Position numbers and translations under genes: made by a program
Shown here: positions 9,161-16,337 of the stretch, piece after piece
How the letters are laid out: the number at the start of each line of letters is the position of its first letter
Numbering within the stretch: the stretch's first letter is position 1
Assembly (NCBI GenBank): GCA_050018415.1
Contig: JBEKAB010000003.1
Coordinates: 62,001 to 126,000, forward strand
Direction of reading: 5' to 3'
DNA from: UBA1161 sp002311745
GTDB lineage: Bacteria; Planctomycetota; Phycisphaerae; Tepidisphaerales; Tepidisphaeraceae
DNA: 64,000 nucleotides
Notes under the pieces: model-generated
Database searches by the model: none
What the model saw: only the letters and a program-made list of their open reading frames with translations
Told to the model about the DNA's origin: nothing

Positions 9161-9225
9161 AGAATGACGAATGACGAATGACGAATGACGAATTAATTCA
9201 TCATTCATCATTCAGCATTCAGCAT
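9161..9225. repeat. Imperfect inverted repeat of ATGACGA units next to the ruvC start
   Basis: Four tandem GAATGACGAATGACGA-type heptad units run into AATTAATT and then into TCATTCATCATTC units. The two halves pair with a few C/T differences, making a long AT-rich stem. It fills the gap between cysS (minus) and ruvC (minus). The 22506-22578 repeat uses related ATGACGAAT/ATTCGTCAT words, so the two belong to one loose family. Confidence 0.75.
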
Positions 9226-9230
9226 TTATT

Positions 9231-10739
9231 TCAGTCTTTTCGCCAGCCGGTCCCCTCCGGGCGATCCTCAAGAGTGATGCCCATGGTTTTCAGTTCGTTC
9301 CGCACCAGGTCCGCCAGGGCAAAGTTTTTCTCCTTGCGGGCGTCGTTGCGGATGCGGATCAGCAGGACCATCAGTTGATCGACCATGGCGGGCTCCTTGG
9401 CCGACGGCCGGCGAATGTCGGGGCGGAAAAGGCCCAGGATCTGCCCCAGGTGCCGCACCGTCTGCGTGGCGGCGGCGGCAGCCTGCAAAACGTCGGCCTG
9501 ACGGTTCACCTCCGCCCGGTTCTGCTCCAAAAAGCTGTTGACCGACCCGGCCAGATCGTGCAGGACGGAGATGGCGGCGGCGGTGTTGAAGTCGTCGTCC
9601 ATCATTTCCAAGAACCGCATTTTGTCGGCCAGCACCTGGCGGGCGAAGTTGCCGACCTCGGATTCCAACAAGGCGGCCGCGGCGGCATCCATGTCCGGGG
9701 CATCCTCCGCCAGCGGCTTGCCGGTCAGACGCTCGATGCGCTCCAGCAGCCGGGCGAAAACGGAAAGCCCCTTGCGCGAGTTGGTCAGAACCTCCTCGGT
9801 GAACTCGATGGGCCGGCGGTACTGAGTGCTCAGCAGCATGTAGCGCAGAAGCTCCGGTCCGTGACTGTCCAGCAGCTCCTTGGCGGAGACGACGTTGCCG
9901 ATGCTTCCGCTCATTTTTTCATCAGCCCACTGGCCGCTGGGCAACTTGGTTTTGATGCGGGTCAAGCCGTTGTGCAGCCAATATTTGGCCAGCGGTTTTC
10001 CGGATGCGCACTCGGATTGGGCCAGTTCGTTTTCGTGATGGGGGAACATCAGGTCGATGCCGCCGCCATGGATGTCCAGCGTTTCGCCGAGGTATTTCAT
10101 GCTCATGGCGGAGCATTCGATGTGCCAGCCGGGGCGCCCCTTGCCCCAGGGTGAATCCCACGCCGGCTCGCCGGGCTTGGCCGCTTTCCACAGGGCGAAA
10201 TCCGCGGGGTTTTTCTTGCCCTGGCCTTCCAGCTCGCGCAGGCCGCTTTCCTGCTCTTCCACCTTGCGGTTGGAGAGCTTGCCGTAGCCCGGGTCCTTGG
10301 CCACGTCGAACCAGACGCTGCCGTCGGCGGCGTAGGCGAAGCCGCCGGCGATCAGCTTCTGACAGAACTCGATGATCTCACCCATGTGCTCGGACGCCTT
10401 GGGAAAGCGGTCGATCGCGTCAATGCCGAACTGGTTGAGGCAGTCCAGGTATTCAGCGGTGTATTTGTCGGCCAGTTCCGGCACGCCGATGTTTTGCTTG
10501 GCCGCGGCGTCGATCAGCTTGTCGTCGACATCCGTGATGTTCACGATCCAGGTGACGTCGTAGCCCTTGTACTTCAAATAGCGCTTGATGGCGTCGAAGA
10601 TGACCGGCCCGACCATGTGGCCGATGTGGGGCGATTTGTAGACCGTCGGGCCGCACAGATAGATGCCGACTTTGCCCGGACGGACTGGCGAGAACAGCTC
10701 TTTCTGCCGGCTGAGGGTATTGTAGACTCGAAGGCTCAC
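9231..10739 (-). CDS. cysS: Cysteinyl-tRNA synthetase
   Basis: This class I synthetase charges tRNA-Cys. The 502-residue product shows YLCGPTVYKSPHIGHM, combining the zinc-binding Cys and the HIGH signature (about residues 28-41), the GWHIECSAMS zinc ligands, the PHHENELAQSE zinc site and the KMSGSIGN signature (KMSKS equivalent, Lys near 268), followed by the DALR anticodon-binding helices. Length is within the family range (about 460-500). It is upstream of ruvC on the same strand and downstream of ispF by 48 bp. Confidence 0.97.
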   Translation of the reverse strand: MSLRVYNTLSRQKELFSPVRPGKVGIYLCGPTVYKSPHIGHMVGPVIFDAIKRYLKYKGYDVTWIVNITDVDDKLIDAAAKQNIGVPELADKYTAEYLDCLNQFGIDAIDRFPKASEHMGEIIEFCQKLIAGGFAYAADGSVWFDVAKDPGYGKLSNRKVEEQESGLRELEGQGKKNPADFALWKAAKPGEPAWDSPWGKGRPGWHIECSAMSMKYLGETLDIHGGGIDLMFPHHENELAQSECASGKPLAKYWLHNGLTRIKTKLPSGQWADEKMSGSIGNVVSAKELLDSHGPELLRYMLLSTQYRRPIEFTEEVLTNSRKGLSVFARLLERIERLTGKPLAEDAPDMDAAAAALLESEVGNFARQVLADKMRFLEMMDDDFNTAAAISVLHDLAGSVNSFLEQNRAEVNRQADVLQAAAAATQTVRHLGQILGLFRPDIRRPSAKEPAMVDQLMVLLIRIRNDARKEKNFALADLVRNELKTMGITLEDRPEGTGWRKD

Positions 10740-10787
10740 CTGGACTGCCTCTGCCCGCCGGTCGGTCCCCTCTGTTTCGGTTGCGTA

Positions 10788-11285
10788 TTATGCCCGTTCG
10801 GCGGCGGCGAGCAACACGACCGCATGAGCGGCGATGGCTTGGCCGCTGCCGACGGCGTCGCATCCTTCGTTGGTGCCGGCCTTGACGTTCACCCGCGCCG
10901 CCACCAGCGACGACAGCGCATCGATCATTTGCCGCTTGAACGGTTTGAGCTTAGGCCGCTCGGCCAGGATAGTCACGTCCACATTCACCACGCGCATGCC
11001 CGCGGCCTTGACCTGCTGCATCGCCGCTTCGACGAACAGGCGGCTGGGAGCGTGCTTCCATCGCGGATCGGTGTTGGGAAATTGCTCTCCGATATCCCCC
11101 TTGCCGATGGCGCCCAGCAGCGCATCGACAACCGCGTGGAACACGACGTCCCCATCGGAATGCGCCACCGGCGAGACGCCCTGGGCCACTTCCACGCCGG
11201 CCAGGATCAGCTTGCCGCCCTCCTGCAGGCGGTGGATGTCGTAGCCGTGACCGATGCGCAGCGTGTTGTCCTCTTGCGGTTTCAC
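10788..11285 (-). CDS. ispF: 2-C-methyl-D-erythritol 2,4-cyclodiphosphate synthase
   Basis: IspF forms the cyclic diphosphate intermediate of the MEP isoprenoid pathway, releasing CMP. The 165-residue product has the family pattern: IGHGYDIHRL with the zinc-binding Asp and His, LILAGVEV, PVAHSDGDVVFHAVVDALLGA with the third ligand, GDIGEQFPNTDPRWKH, and the C-terminal KAGTNEGCDAVGSGQAI. The start is a GTG whose GTGA overlaps the stop of the ntrC-type regulator gene, giving an ntrC-type, ispF, cysS, ruvCAB transcription order. Confidence 0.96.
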   Translation of the reverse strand: MKPQEDNTLRIGHGYDIHRLQEGGKLILAGVEVAQGVSPVAHSDGDVVFHAVVDALLGAIGKGDIGEQFPNTDPRWKHAPSRLFVEAAMQQVKAAGMRVVNVDVTILAERPKLKPFKRQMIDALSSLVAARVNVKAGTNEGCDAVGSGQAIAAHAVVLLAAAERA

Positions 11286-12664
11286 AAGCCGTATTCCCGA
11301 ATTTTGCGATAGAGCGTGCGCTCGCCGATGCCCAGAATCTTGGCGGCTTGCTCGCGGTTGCCATCGACCATTTTCAACGTGTTGCGGATGAGTTCTTTTT
11401 CCGCCTGTTCGAGGCTGATGCCGACCAGGTTGTTGATGCCCGGCGCCGCACCGGCCGCCCCGGCGGCGCCGGCCGGGCGAATTTCCGGCGGCAGGGTCTC
11501 TGGGCCCAGAATCTTGGCCGAAGAAAGCACGACCATGTTCTCCAGCGCCGTCCGCAATTGCCGAACGTTGCCCGGCCAGCCGTAGGACAGCAGTAGCTGC
11601 TGCGCCGCCGGCGCCACGCCTTCCAGTTCCTTGTTGTACTTCTGGGCAAATTCCTTCAGGAAATAATGGATCAGCAGGGGAATGTCTTCGCGGCGCTCGC
11701 GCAGCGGCGGCAGGTGCAGCGTCACGCCCTTGATCCGGAAAAACAGATCCTCGCGGAACTGCTTCTCGGCCACCATGTCCTCGAGGCGGCGGTGGGTGGC
11801 GCTGATCAGACGGACGTCCACCTTGATCGGCTCGTTGCTGCCCATGCGCACCACTTCGCCGTTTTCCAGGACGCGCAGAAGTTTGGCCTGCATGGTCGGC
11901 GCCATGTCGCCGATCTCGTCCATGAAAAGCGTTCCGCCATCCGCGTGCTCGAAGCGCCCTTCGCGCTCGCCGGCGGCGCCGGTAAACGCCCCCTTCACGT
12001 GCCCGAACAACTCATCTTCCAGGATACTTTCGCTCAGGCCGGCGCAGTTGAGCGCCACCAAGCGATGGCGGCGCCGGCGGCTGTTGTAGTGGATGGCGCG
12101 GGCGATCAGCTCCTTGCCGGTGCCGCTTTCGCCCATGATCAGCACCGGGATGTCGCTGGCGGCCACCTGACGCGCGACGCTCAACACCTGCTGCATCACC
12201 GCACTCTTGCCGATGATTCCCTCGAAGCCCGTCTTCTCGGCAAGCTGCTCGGTGAGCATCTGGTTATGCCTCTGCAGCGCCGAGCGCTCGGCGGCGCGGT
12301 TCACCTGGGCGCGGAAGTGGTTCAAATCCAGCGGCTTTTCGATGAACCCGTACGCCCCCTCGTTCATCGCCTGAACCGCGATGGGGATGTCCCCGTGCGC
12401 CGAGACCAGGATCACCTGCGGCTGGGGGTTGAGGGCCCGGGCGCGGCGAAGCACGTCCAGCCCAGCCCGCTTGCTGTCCATCACCAGGTCGCTGACGATC
12501 ACGTCGTAGGTTTTTTTAGCCAGGCGATCTTCGGCTTCGGCCAGACTGTAGGCCACGTCGCAATGGTGACCCTGCCTCTGGAGGGCTTCGCACATGACCT
12601 GGGCGTGGTCCTGCTCGTCATCAACGACCAGAACCTGCGCCTTGGATATGAGCGGCTCGGACAT
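11282..12664 (-). CDS. NtrC-family sigma-54-dependent response regulator
   Basis: The 460-residue product has the three-part NtrC layout. A receiver occupies residues about 10-125 (VLVVDDEQDHAQV, phospho-acceptor Asp in VSDLVMDS, conserved Lys in FIEKPLD). A sigma-54 AAA+ domain spans about 145-380 (GESGTGKELIARAIH Walker A, ELFGHVKGAFTGA with the GAFTGA loop that contacts sigma-54, GTLFMDEIGDM Walker B). A Fis-type helix-turn-helix lies at the end (NREQAAKILGIGERTLYRKI). Receiver and GAFTGA are intact. The partner kinase is directly upstream (37-bp gap), and rpoN is present at 34.9 kb. Targets are not evident. Confidence 0.95.
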   Translation of the reverse strand: MSEPLISKAQVLVVDDEQDHAQVMCEALQRQGHHCDVAYSLAEAEDRLAKKTYDVIVSDLVMDSKRAGLDVLRRARALNPQPQVILVSAHGDIPIAVQAMNEGAYGFIEKPLDLNHFRAQVNRAAERSALQRHNQMLTEQLAEKTGFEGIIGKSAVMQQVLSVARQVAASDIPVLIMGESGTGKELIARAIHYNSRRRRHRLVALNCAGLSESILEDELFGHVKGAFTGAAGEREGRFEHADGGTLFMDEIGDMAPTMQAKLLRVLENGEVVRMGSNEPIKVDVRLISATHRRLEDMVAEKQFREDLFFRIKGVTLHLPPLRERREDIPLLIHYFLKEFAQKYNKELEGVAPAAQQLLLSYGWPGNVRQLRTALENMVVLSSAKILGPETLPPEIRPAGAAGAAGAAPGINNLVGISLEQAEKELIRNTLKMVDGNREQAAKILGIGERTLYRKIREYGL

Positions 12665-12701
12665 GACGGAAATGTACCAGTTTGTGGCGATGGGCGGAAA
12701 T

Positions 12702-13574
12702 TCACCAACCTGCCGCCGGGAGCACGCTGCCGGGGTTTAAGGGCAGACGGACGGAAAAGTCCGAACCCTTGGTCGGCTCGCTGCGGACGCCGATGCGTCC
12801 GCCGTGTTCCTCGACGATCCGCCGCGCCATCGCCAACCCCAGTCCGGTGCCTCCCTTTTTCGTCGAGTAATACGCCCGGAAAATTTTTTCCGTCTCCTGG
12901 GGCGGAATGCCGGGGCCGGTATCAATGACGTCGATGACGGCGTACGGATGGGAGGATGACACCATGGAGGCCGACAAGATCAGCTCGCCGCCGCTGGGCA
13001 TGGCCTGCAGGGCGTTGAGCATGAGGTTGAGCACCGCCTGCTTGATCAGGCGGGGATCGATGCTGACCACGAGCGGCCCCGCATGCGGCTTGAGCCGAAG
13101 CTGCACGCGATGGAGCTGCGCCTGCGGGGCAAAGAAATCCACCAGTTCTTCCAGAATCGCGTTGAGATCGACGTCCTGGCGGCGCAGTTCAAGCTTGCCG
13201 GCGTAGCGGAGAAAGTCGTCCAGGATATCGTGCAGGCGGGAGGCCTCGCGGGCGACGGTGTTCAGGCGGCTGACCAGCCGCGTGTAGGCGGGATTCTGGG
13301 GATCCAGATCTTCCTGAAGCAGTTGCAAATTGAGCAGGACGGTGGAGAGGGGGTTTTTGATTTCGTGAGCCAACCCCCCGGTGAGGGCGCCGATTTCGGC
13401 CAGTCGCTGGGCGCGGGCTCGCAGGCGCGAGCGGGAGGCGCGGATGCGCGCCAAAGCGCGCAGGGGACGGCGGCTGCCGCGGGCCAGACGCCGGTAGACC
13501 GTCGTGGCAAGGATCAGAAAAATGACCAGGCTTGCCAGTGCGCCGGCCAATAGCCCGTACCAGAACGCGTTCAT
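12702..13574 (-). CDS. Membrane-anchored sensor histidine kinase (NtrB-like)
   Basis: The 290-residue product has one N-terminal membrane span (about residues 5-25, LLAGALASLVIFLILATTV) and no sizable extracytoplasmic domain. A basic linker leads to the kinase core: H-box GGLAHEIKNPLSTVL with the phospho-His (about 90), N-box VLNLMLNALQAMPSGG, G1 VIDTGPGIPPQE and G2 GGTGLGLAMARRI. The lack of a sensor domain suggests it reads a cytoplasmic or membrane signal, or a partner protein. It is the obvious donor for the NtrC-type regulator downstream. Confidence 0.93.
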   Translation of the reverse strand: MNAFWYGLLAGALASLVIFLILATTVYRRLARGSRRPLRALARIRASRSRLRARAQRLAEIGALTGGLAHEIKNPLSTVLLNLQLLQEDLDPQNPAYTRLVSRLNTVAREASRLHDILDDFLRYAGKLELRRQDVDLNAILEELVDFFAPQAQLHRVQLRLKPHAGPLVVSIDPRLIKQAVLNLMLNALQAMPSGGELILSASMVSSSHPYAVIDVIDTGPGIPPQETEKIFRAYYSTKKGGTGLGLAMARRIVEEHGGRIGVRSEPTKGSDFSVRLPLNPGSVLPAAGW

Positions 13575-13661
13575 GAAAAGGCGGCCAAATAGTTCACGCC
13601 CACACAGTCGCCGGACAACCTGTCGCGGCTGGCTTGGAACGACAAGAACTACTTTAGCCGT

Positions 13662-13898
13662 TTACGCGTCAATTTTTAACTTGGAGTTGGGCGCAACTCC
13701 AAGCCGCCGGACCGCCTGCGCGGACAACCCTTTGGTGCCGGCAACCTGCTGGTACTCCACCTTTTCCCCGTCCTTGAGCGAGCGAAAGCCCTCGCCCTCG
13801 ATGCTGCTGAAATGAACGAAAACGTCCGCTCCTTCGGGATTAACGATGAATCCAAAACCCTTCTTGGAATCAAACCACTTGACCGTCCCAGTCGGCAT
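13662..13898 (-). CDS. Cold-shock domain protein
   Basis: The start at 13898 is fixed by GGGAGG 7 nt upstream and by the family start MPTGTVKWFDSKKGFGFI. The longer open frame to 13985 has no similarity. The 78-residue OB-fold has both RNA-binding motifs, KGFGFI (RNP1) and VFVHFSSI (RNP2), followed by a C-terminal tail (RLGVAPNSKLKIDA) slightly longer than usual. The product is a nucleic-acid chaperone acting on mRNA structure. The tail codons contain a perfect 10-bp hairpin (13680-13703). A candidate promoter 200 nt upstream implies a long leader, as in other cold-shock mRNAs. Confidence 0.95.
   Translation of the reverse strand: MPTGTVKWFDSKKGFGFIVNPEGADVFVHFSSIEGEGFRSLKDGEKVEYQQVAGTKGLSAQAVRRLGVAPNSKLKIDA
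13680..13703 (-). terminator. Hairpin inside the cspA-like 3' coding end
   Basis: CTTGGAGTTG and CAACTCCAAG form a perfect 10-bp stem with a 4-nt loop, encoding the last residues of the cold-shock protein. On the minus strand it is followed by TTAAAAATT, which is only weakly U-rich. It could act as a terminator or as a 3' stabilising stem. Confidence 0.4.
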
Positions 13899-14070
13899 AA
13901 CCGACCTCCCTAAAGCCGGCGAGGTCACCCGAAATGCAGTCCCGACCACGCCGAAGACATACGGAGATGAACTGACGGATGGCATCCAAGCGGCTTGGGA
14001 TCATTGCTGATTCCTGCAATCCACGCGCACCGATGATTGCCACCCGAGCTGACCTGCATCAAACGCCCCG

Positions 14071-14131
14071 CTGCCGGCCGAAATGACGCGGCCGGCAGTA
14101 ATCAGCATATCACGATCGGCGGCCAACGCAA
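14071..14131 (-). promoter_or_regulatory. Candidate promoter and 5' hairpin of the cold-shock gene leader
   Basis: On the minus strand TTGCGT (14126-14131) and TATGCT (14104-14109) are 16 nt apart, a fair sigma-70 match. Transcription would start near 14097, about 200 nt before the cold-shock start codon. The predicted first bases form a 10-bp stem, CTGCCGGCCG/CGGCCGGCAG (14071-14098, 8-nt loop). The rest of 13899-14298 holds no gene that I can see. Confidence 0.4.
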
Positions 14132-14180
14132 CGGTTTTGATGGATGGATTGGCCACGGTTCATTTGGCGGCTAACGACGA

Positions 14181-14212
14181 AAAAACCGCCTCTTGGCGAA
14201 AGACGGGCGGTT
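14181..14212 (-). terminator. Minus-strand intrinsic terminator candidate
   Basis: On the minus strand AACCGCC and GGCGGTT pair around a 15-nt loop and are followed directly by a run of six T. It lies between the plus-strand receiver gene and the cold-shock leader, so it may insulate the latter from minus-strand readthrough. Confidence 0.4.
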
Positions 14213-14298
14213 CCTGAAGCTTCGATTATTCGCGTTGTGGGTTTGGACGGAGGCTACTACAGTAGCACTTGCAGACCTGAAGTTCACGGGAGTCAAGG

Positions 14299-14694
14299 AT
14301 GAACAGTCTCGCACCGGCCAGGCAGATGCCGCGCTCTTTTCCTCGCGTTCTGGTCGTGGAAGACGATCCACTGGCCGCCAGAGCCTTGGCTGGATTGCTC
14401 CGCGCCGAGGGGTATGAACCGATTGTCTTTCATGAAGGACAGGCCGCCCTGCACTACGTGCGTGATCACCCCACGGACATTGCGCTGATCGACATTCACC
14501 TTCCCGACATCTCCGGGCTGGACGTTTCACGGCAAATCCGCCGTTGCCATGGGGACGGCGTGCCGATCATCATTCTCAGCGGCGACAACGACGTGGCTAC
14601 GCTGCGATCCTTACCCGAAGCCGGCGCGACCTATTTCTTCAGCAAGCCGGTCATCGTGTCGAACCTGCTCAAACAGTTGAAGATGTGCATCTAG
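14299..14694 (+). CDS. Stand-alone response regulator receiver
   Basis: The 131-residue product is a single CheY-like receiver. VLVVEDDPLAARAL carries the acidic pocket (about residue 20), ALIDIHLPDISGLDV the phospho-acceptor Asp, PIIILSGDND the Ser/Thr position and YFFSKPV the conserved Lys. No output domain follows. It would relay or titrate phosphate from a kinase elsewhere; the kinase at 12.7-13.6 kb is close but on the other strand and already paired. AAGG precedes the ATG closely and GGAG is about 9 nt upstream. Confidence 0.9.
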   Translation: MNSLAPARQMPRSFPRVLVVEDDPLAARALAGLLRAEGYEPIVFHEGQAALHYVRDHPTDIALIDIHLPDISGLDVSRQIRRCHGDGVPIIILSGDNDVATLRSLPEAGATYFFSKPVIVSNLLKQLKMCI

Positions 14695-14716
14695 AGCGGC
14701 GCGGATGGGGGCGCGC

Positions 14717-14756
14717 AAAAAAGCGGCGGCCGCCGGCCAGACCGGCGGCCACCGCT
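14717..14756 (-). terminator. Intrinsic terminator of the exported GH28 gene
   Basis: A long GC stem (AGCGG-C-GGCCGCCGG against CCGGCGGCC-A-CCGCT, one mismatch) is followed on the minus strand by six T. It begins 16 nt past the GH28 stop codon. The plus-strand receiver gene ends 22 nt from the other side, but no T-run follows in that direction. Confidence 0.75.
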
Positions 14757-14771
14757 CAAAAAGGACCGGAG

Positions 14772-16142
14772 CTATTTGCCGGTGCTGGGGTCAATTCCTT
14801 CCACTTGCGAGTTGACGACCTCCAGGGGTGGGCCGTTCTTGGCGGTAATTTCGCAATTCACGAACTTGATGCCGTCGGCGAAGGCAATACGAAAGGTATT
14901 TTTGCCCTCAATCTTGACGTTGGTCAGCACGACATCCGAAATGTGCGCTTCGGGCAAACCGACCATGATGCCGGCATTCTGGGGGCTGTCCTCGGCGGTG
15001 AGGTTGGTGATGCGGATATTCTTCCAGACGGGCGTCGTGGCGCTCATCGGCTTCGGTGCAATCGACGCCAGGTCTGCGGGAAGCTTGGAGGAGCCATTGG
15101 CGTAATAGCTGGAGAAGGTGATCGGGTACTTCACCTCCTTCATGGTGAGGTTCTCGTAGGTGAGATCCTCGCAGACGCCGCCCTCGCCCCGCCCCGCCTT
15201 GAGGCGGATGCCGTTGTCGGTGTTCTGGAAGGTGCAGTTGCGCACGACGATGTGTTTGGCGCCACCGGGCGTCTGACCGCCGATGGACATCCCGTGGCCA
15301 CGCCCGAACGTGCAGTCCGTAATCAGAAAGTTCTCGCAGGCCGGATGCCCTTCGACGGCGATCTCCACGGGTTTGAGGGCGATGTTGTCATCGCCGGTGC
15401 TGATTTTGCAGCGCGTGATGAAGTAGTTGATGCCGGAAGGATCGATCCCATCGGTGTTGGGCGCGCTTCCCGTTCCGGGCGCCTGGATGCGGACGTCTTG
15501 GATCACCACGTCCTGGCACGCTTCGGGAATCAAGTGGAACATGGGCGAGCGCGTGAGCAGGATGTCCTGCACGAGAAGGCGGGTGCATTTTTTGATGACG
15601 ATCAAATGAGGCCGATGCGGGGGAGCGCCGCTTACGCCCGGCCTTTGCCCCTTGTGCGGCAGGTAACTTTCCCACCACGCCTTGCCCTGGCCGTCGATGG
15701 TGCCTGTGCCGCTGATCATCAGGTCATGGCAATTGTCGGCCGAGATGCAGTTCTCGTAGTAGTTGGGCTTGACCAGTTTGAAATTTTTCGGATCGTCGGT
15801 GATCAACAGGGTTGCGCCTTCGTCCACCTTGAAGTTGAGGTTGCTGGTCAGTTTGATCGGTCCGGTAAGGAACTTTCCCGCGGGGACCAGCACCGTTCCG
15901 CCGCCCGCCTGGGCGCAAGCGTCGATGGTTTTTTGGATGGCCTCGGTGCACAGGGTTGTGCCGTCGGCAACCGCGCCGTTATCGGTGATCTTAAAGACGC
16001 GGTCCGGGATTTGCGGACGCGGGATATCGGGCTGGGTGGTCGGCGTCTGCTCGCCCCAGGCGGGACGGGCGGCTGCCAGAGCCAGGGCCGCCGTGACCCC
16101 TACTAAACATACGCATCGCACGAGTCGTGATCGCTTGAACAT
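14772..16142 (-). CDS. Exported GH28 family glycoside hydrolase (polygalacturonase-like)
   Basis: The 456-residue product starts with a signal peptide (MFKRSRLVRCVCLV, hydrophobic core, cleavage near RPAWG-EQ). It continues as a right-handed beta-helix of the pectinase type: FKITDNGAVADGTTLCTEAIQ, GGGTVLVPAGKFLTGPI, then the GH28 catalytic residues in NTDGID, STGDDNIALK, GHGMSIGG and NGIRLKAGRG. GH28 enzymes hydrolyse galacturonan or rhamnogalacturonan backbones; the exact substrate cannot be told here. AAAGGAG precedes the ATG. The neighbouring XylR-type regulator and the second GH28 gene suggest a pectin locus. Confidence 0.93.
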   Translation of the reverse strand: MFKRSRLVRCVCLVGVTAALALAAARPAWGEQTPTTQPDIPRPQIPDRVFKITDNGAVADGTTLCTEAIQKTIDACAQAGGGTVLVPAGKFLTGPIKLTSNLNFKVDEGATLLITDDPKNFKLVKPNYYENCISADNCHDLMISGTGTIDGQGKAWWESYLPHKGQRPGVSGAPPHRPHLIVIKKCTRLLVQDILLTRSPMFHLIPEACQDVVIQDVRIQAPGTGSAPNTDGIDPSGINYFITRCKISTGDDNIALKPVEIAVEGHPACENFLITDCTFGRGHGMSIGGQTPGGAKHIVVRNCTFQNTDNGIRLKAGRGEGGVCEDLTYENLTMKEVKYPITFSSYYANGSSKLPADLASIAPKPMSATTPVWKNIRITNLTAEDSPQNAGIMVGLPEAHISDVVLTNVKIEGKNTFRIAFADGIKFVNCEITAKNGPPLEVVNSQVEGIDPSTGK

Positions 16143-16265
16143 TTTGTCGACTCCTTTTTACATAAACGTTGCAACAGCGCCTGGCGGCGAAAAGAGACCT
16201 CGCGCAGGGCCGTGCCGCATGAACCTCGGCCAGGGAACGCCCATTGTCCCGGCCATCGAATATTT

Positions 16266-16279
16266 TTTCAACGTTGAAA
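16266..16279. promoter_or_regulatory. 14-bp palindrome upstream of GH28, operator candidate
   Basis: TTTCAACGTTGAAA is a perfect palindrome in the AT-rich part of the 195-bp gap between the regulator gene end and the GH28 start. A related 8-bp palindrome, GTTGCAAC, lies near 16167-16174 close to the GH28 start. The flanking regulator has a LacI-like sensor but AraC-type DNA binding, so ownership of the site is open. Confidence 0.3.
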
Positions 16280-16337
16280 TTTTTGCATCTCCACCTCGCT
16301 TGGGCCGCCGTTGCATGGCTGCGTCCTTCCAACGGCG

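Noticed and set aside
9161..9225. CRISPR-like short tandem repeats
   Set aside because: Units are 7 bp without spacers and form an inverted repeat; no CRISPR array or cas gene exists in the window.
14544..16106. 520-codon plus-strand frame across the exported GH28 gene
   Set aside because: Antisense to a gene with signal peptide and full catalytic set; composition is that of a shadow frame.
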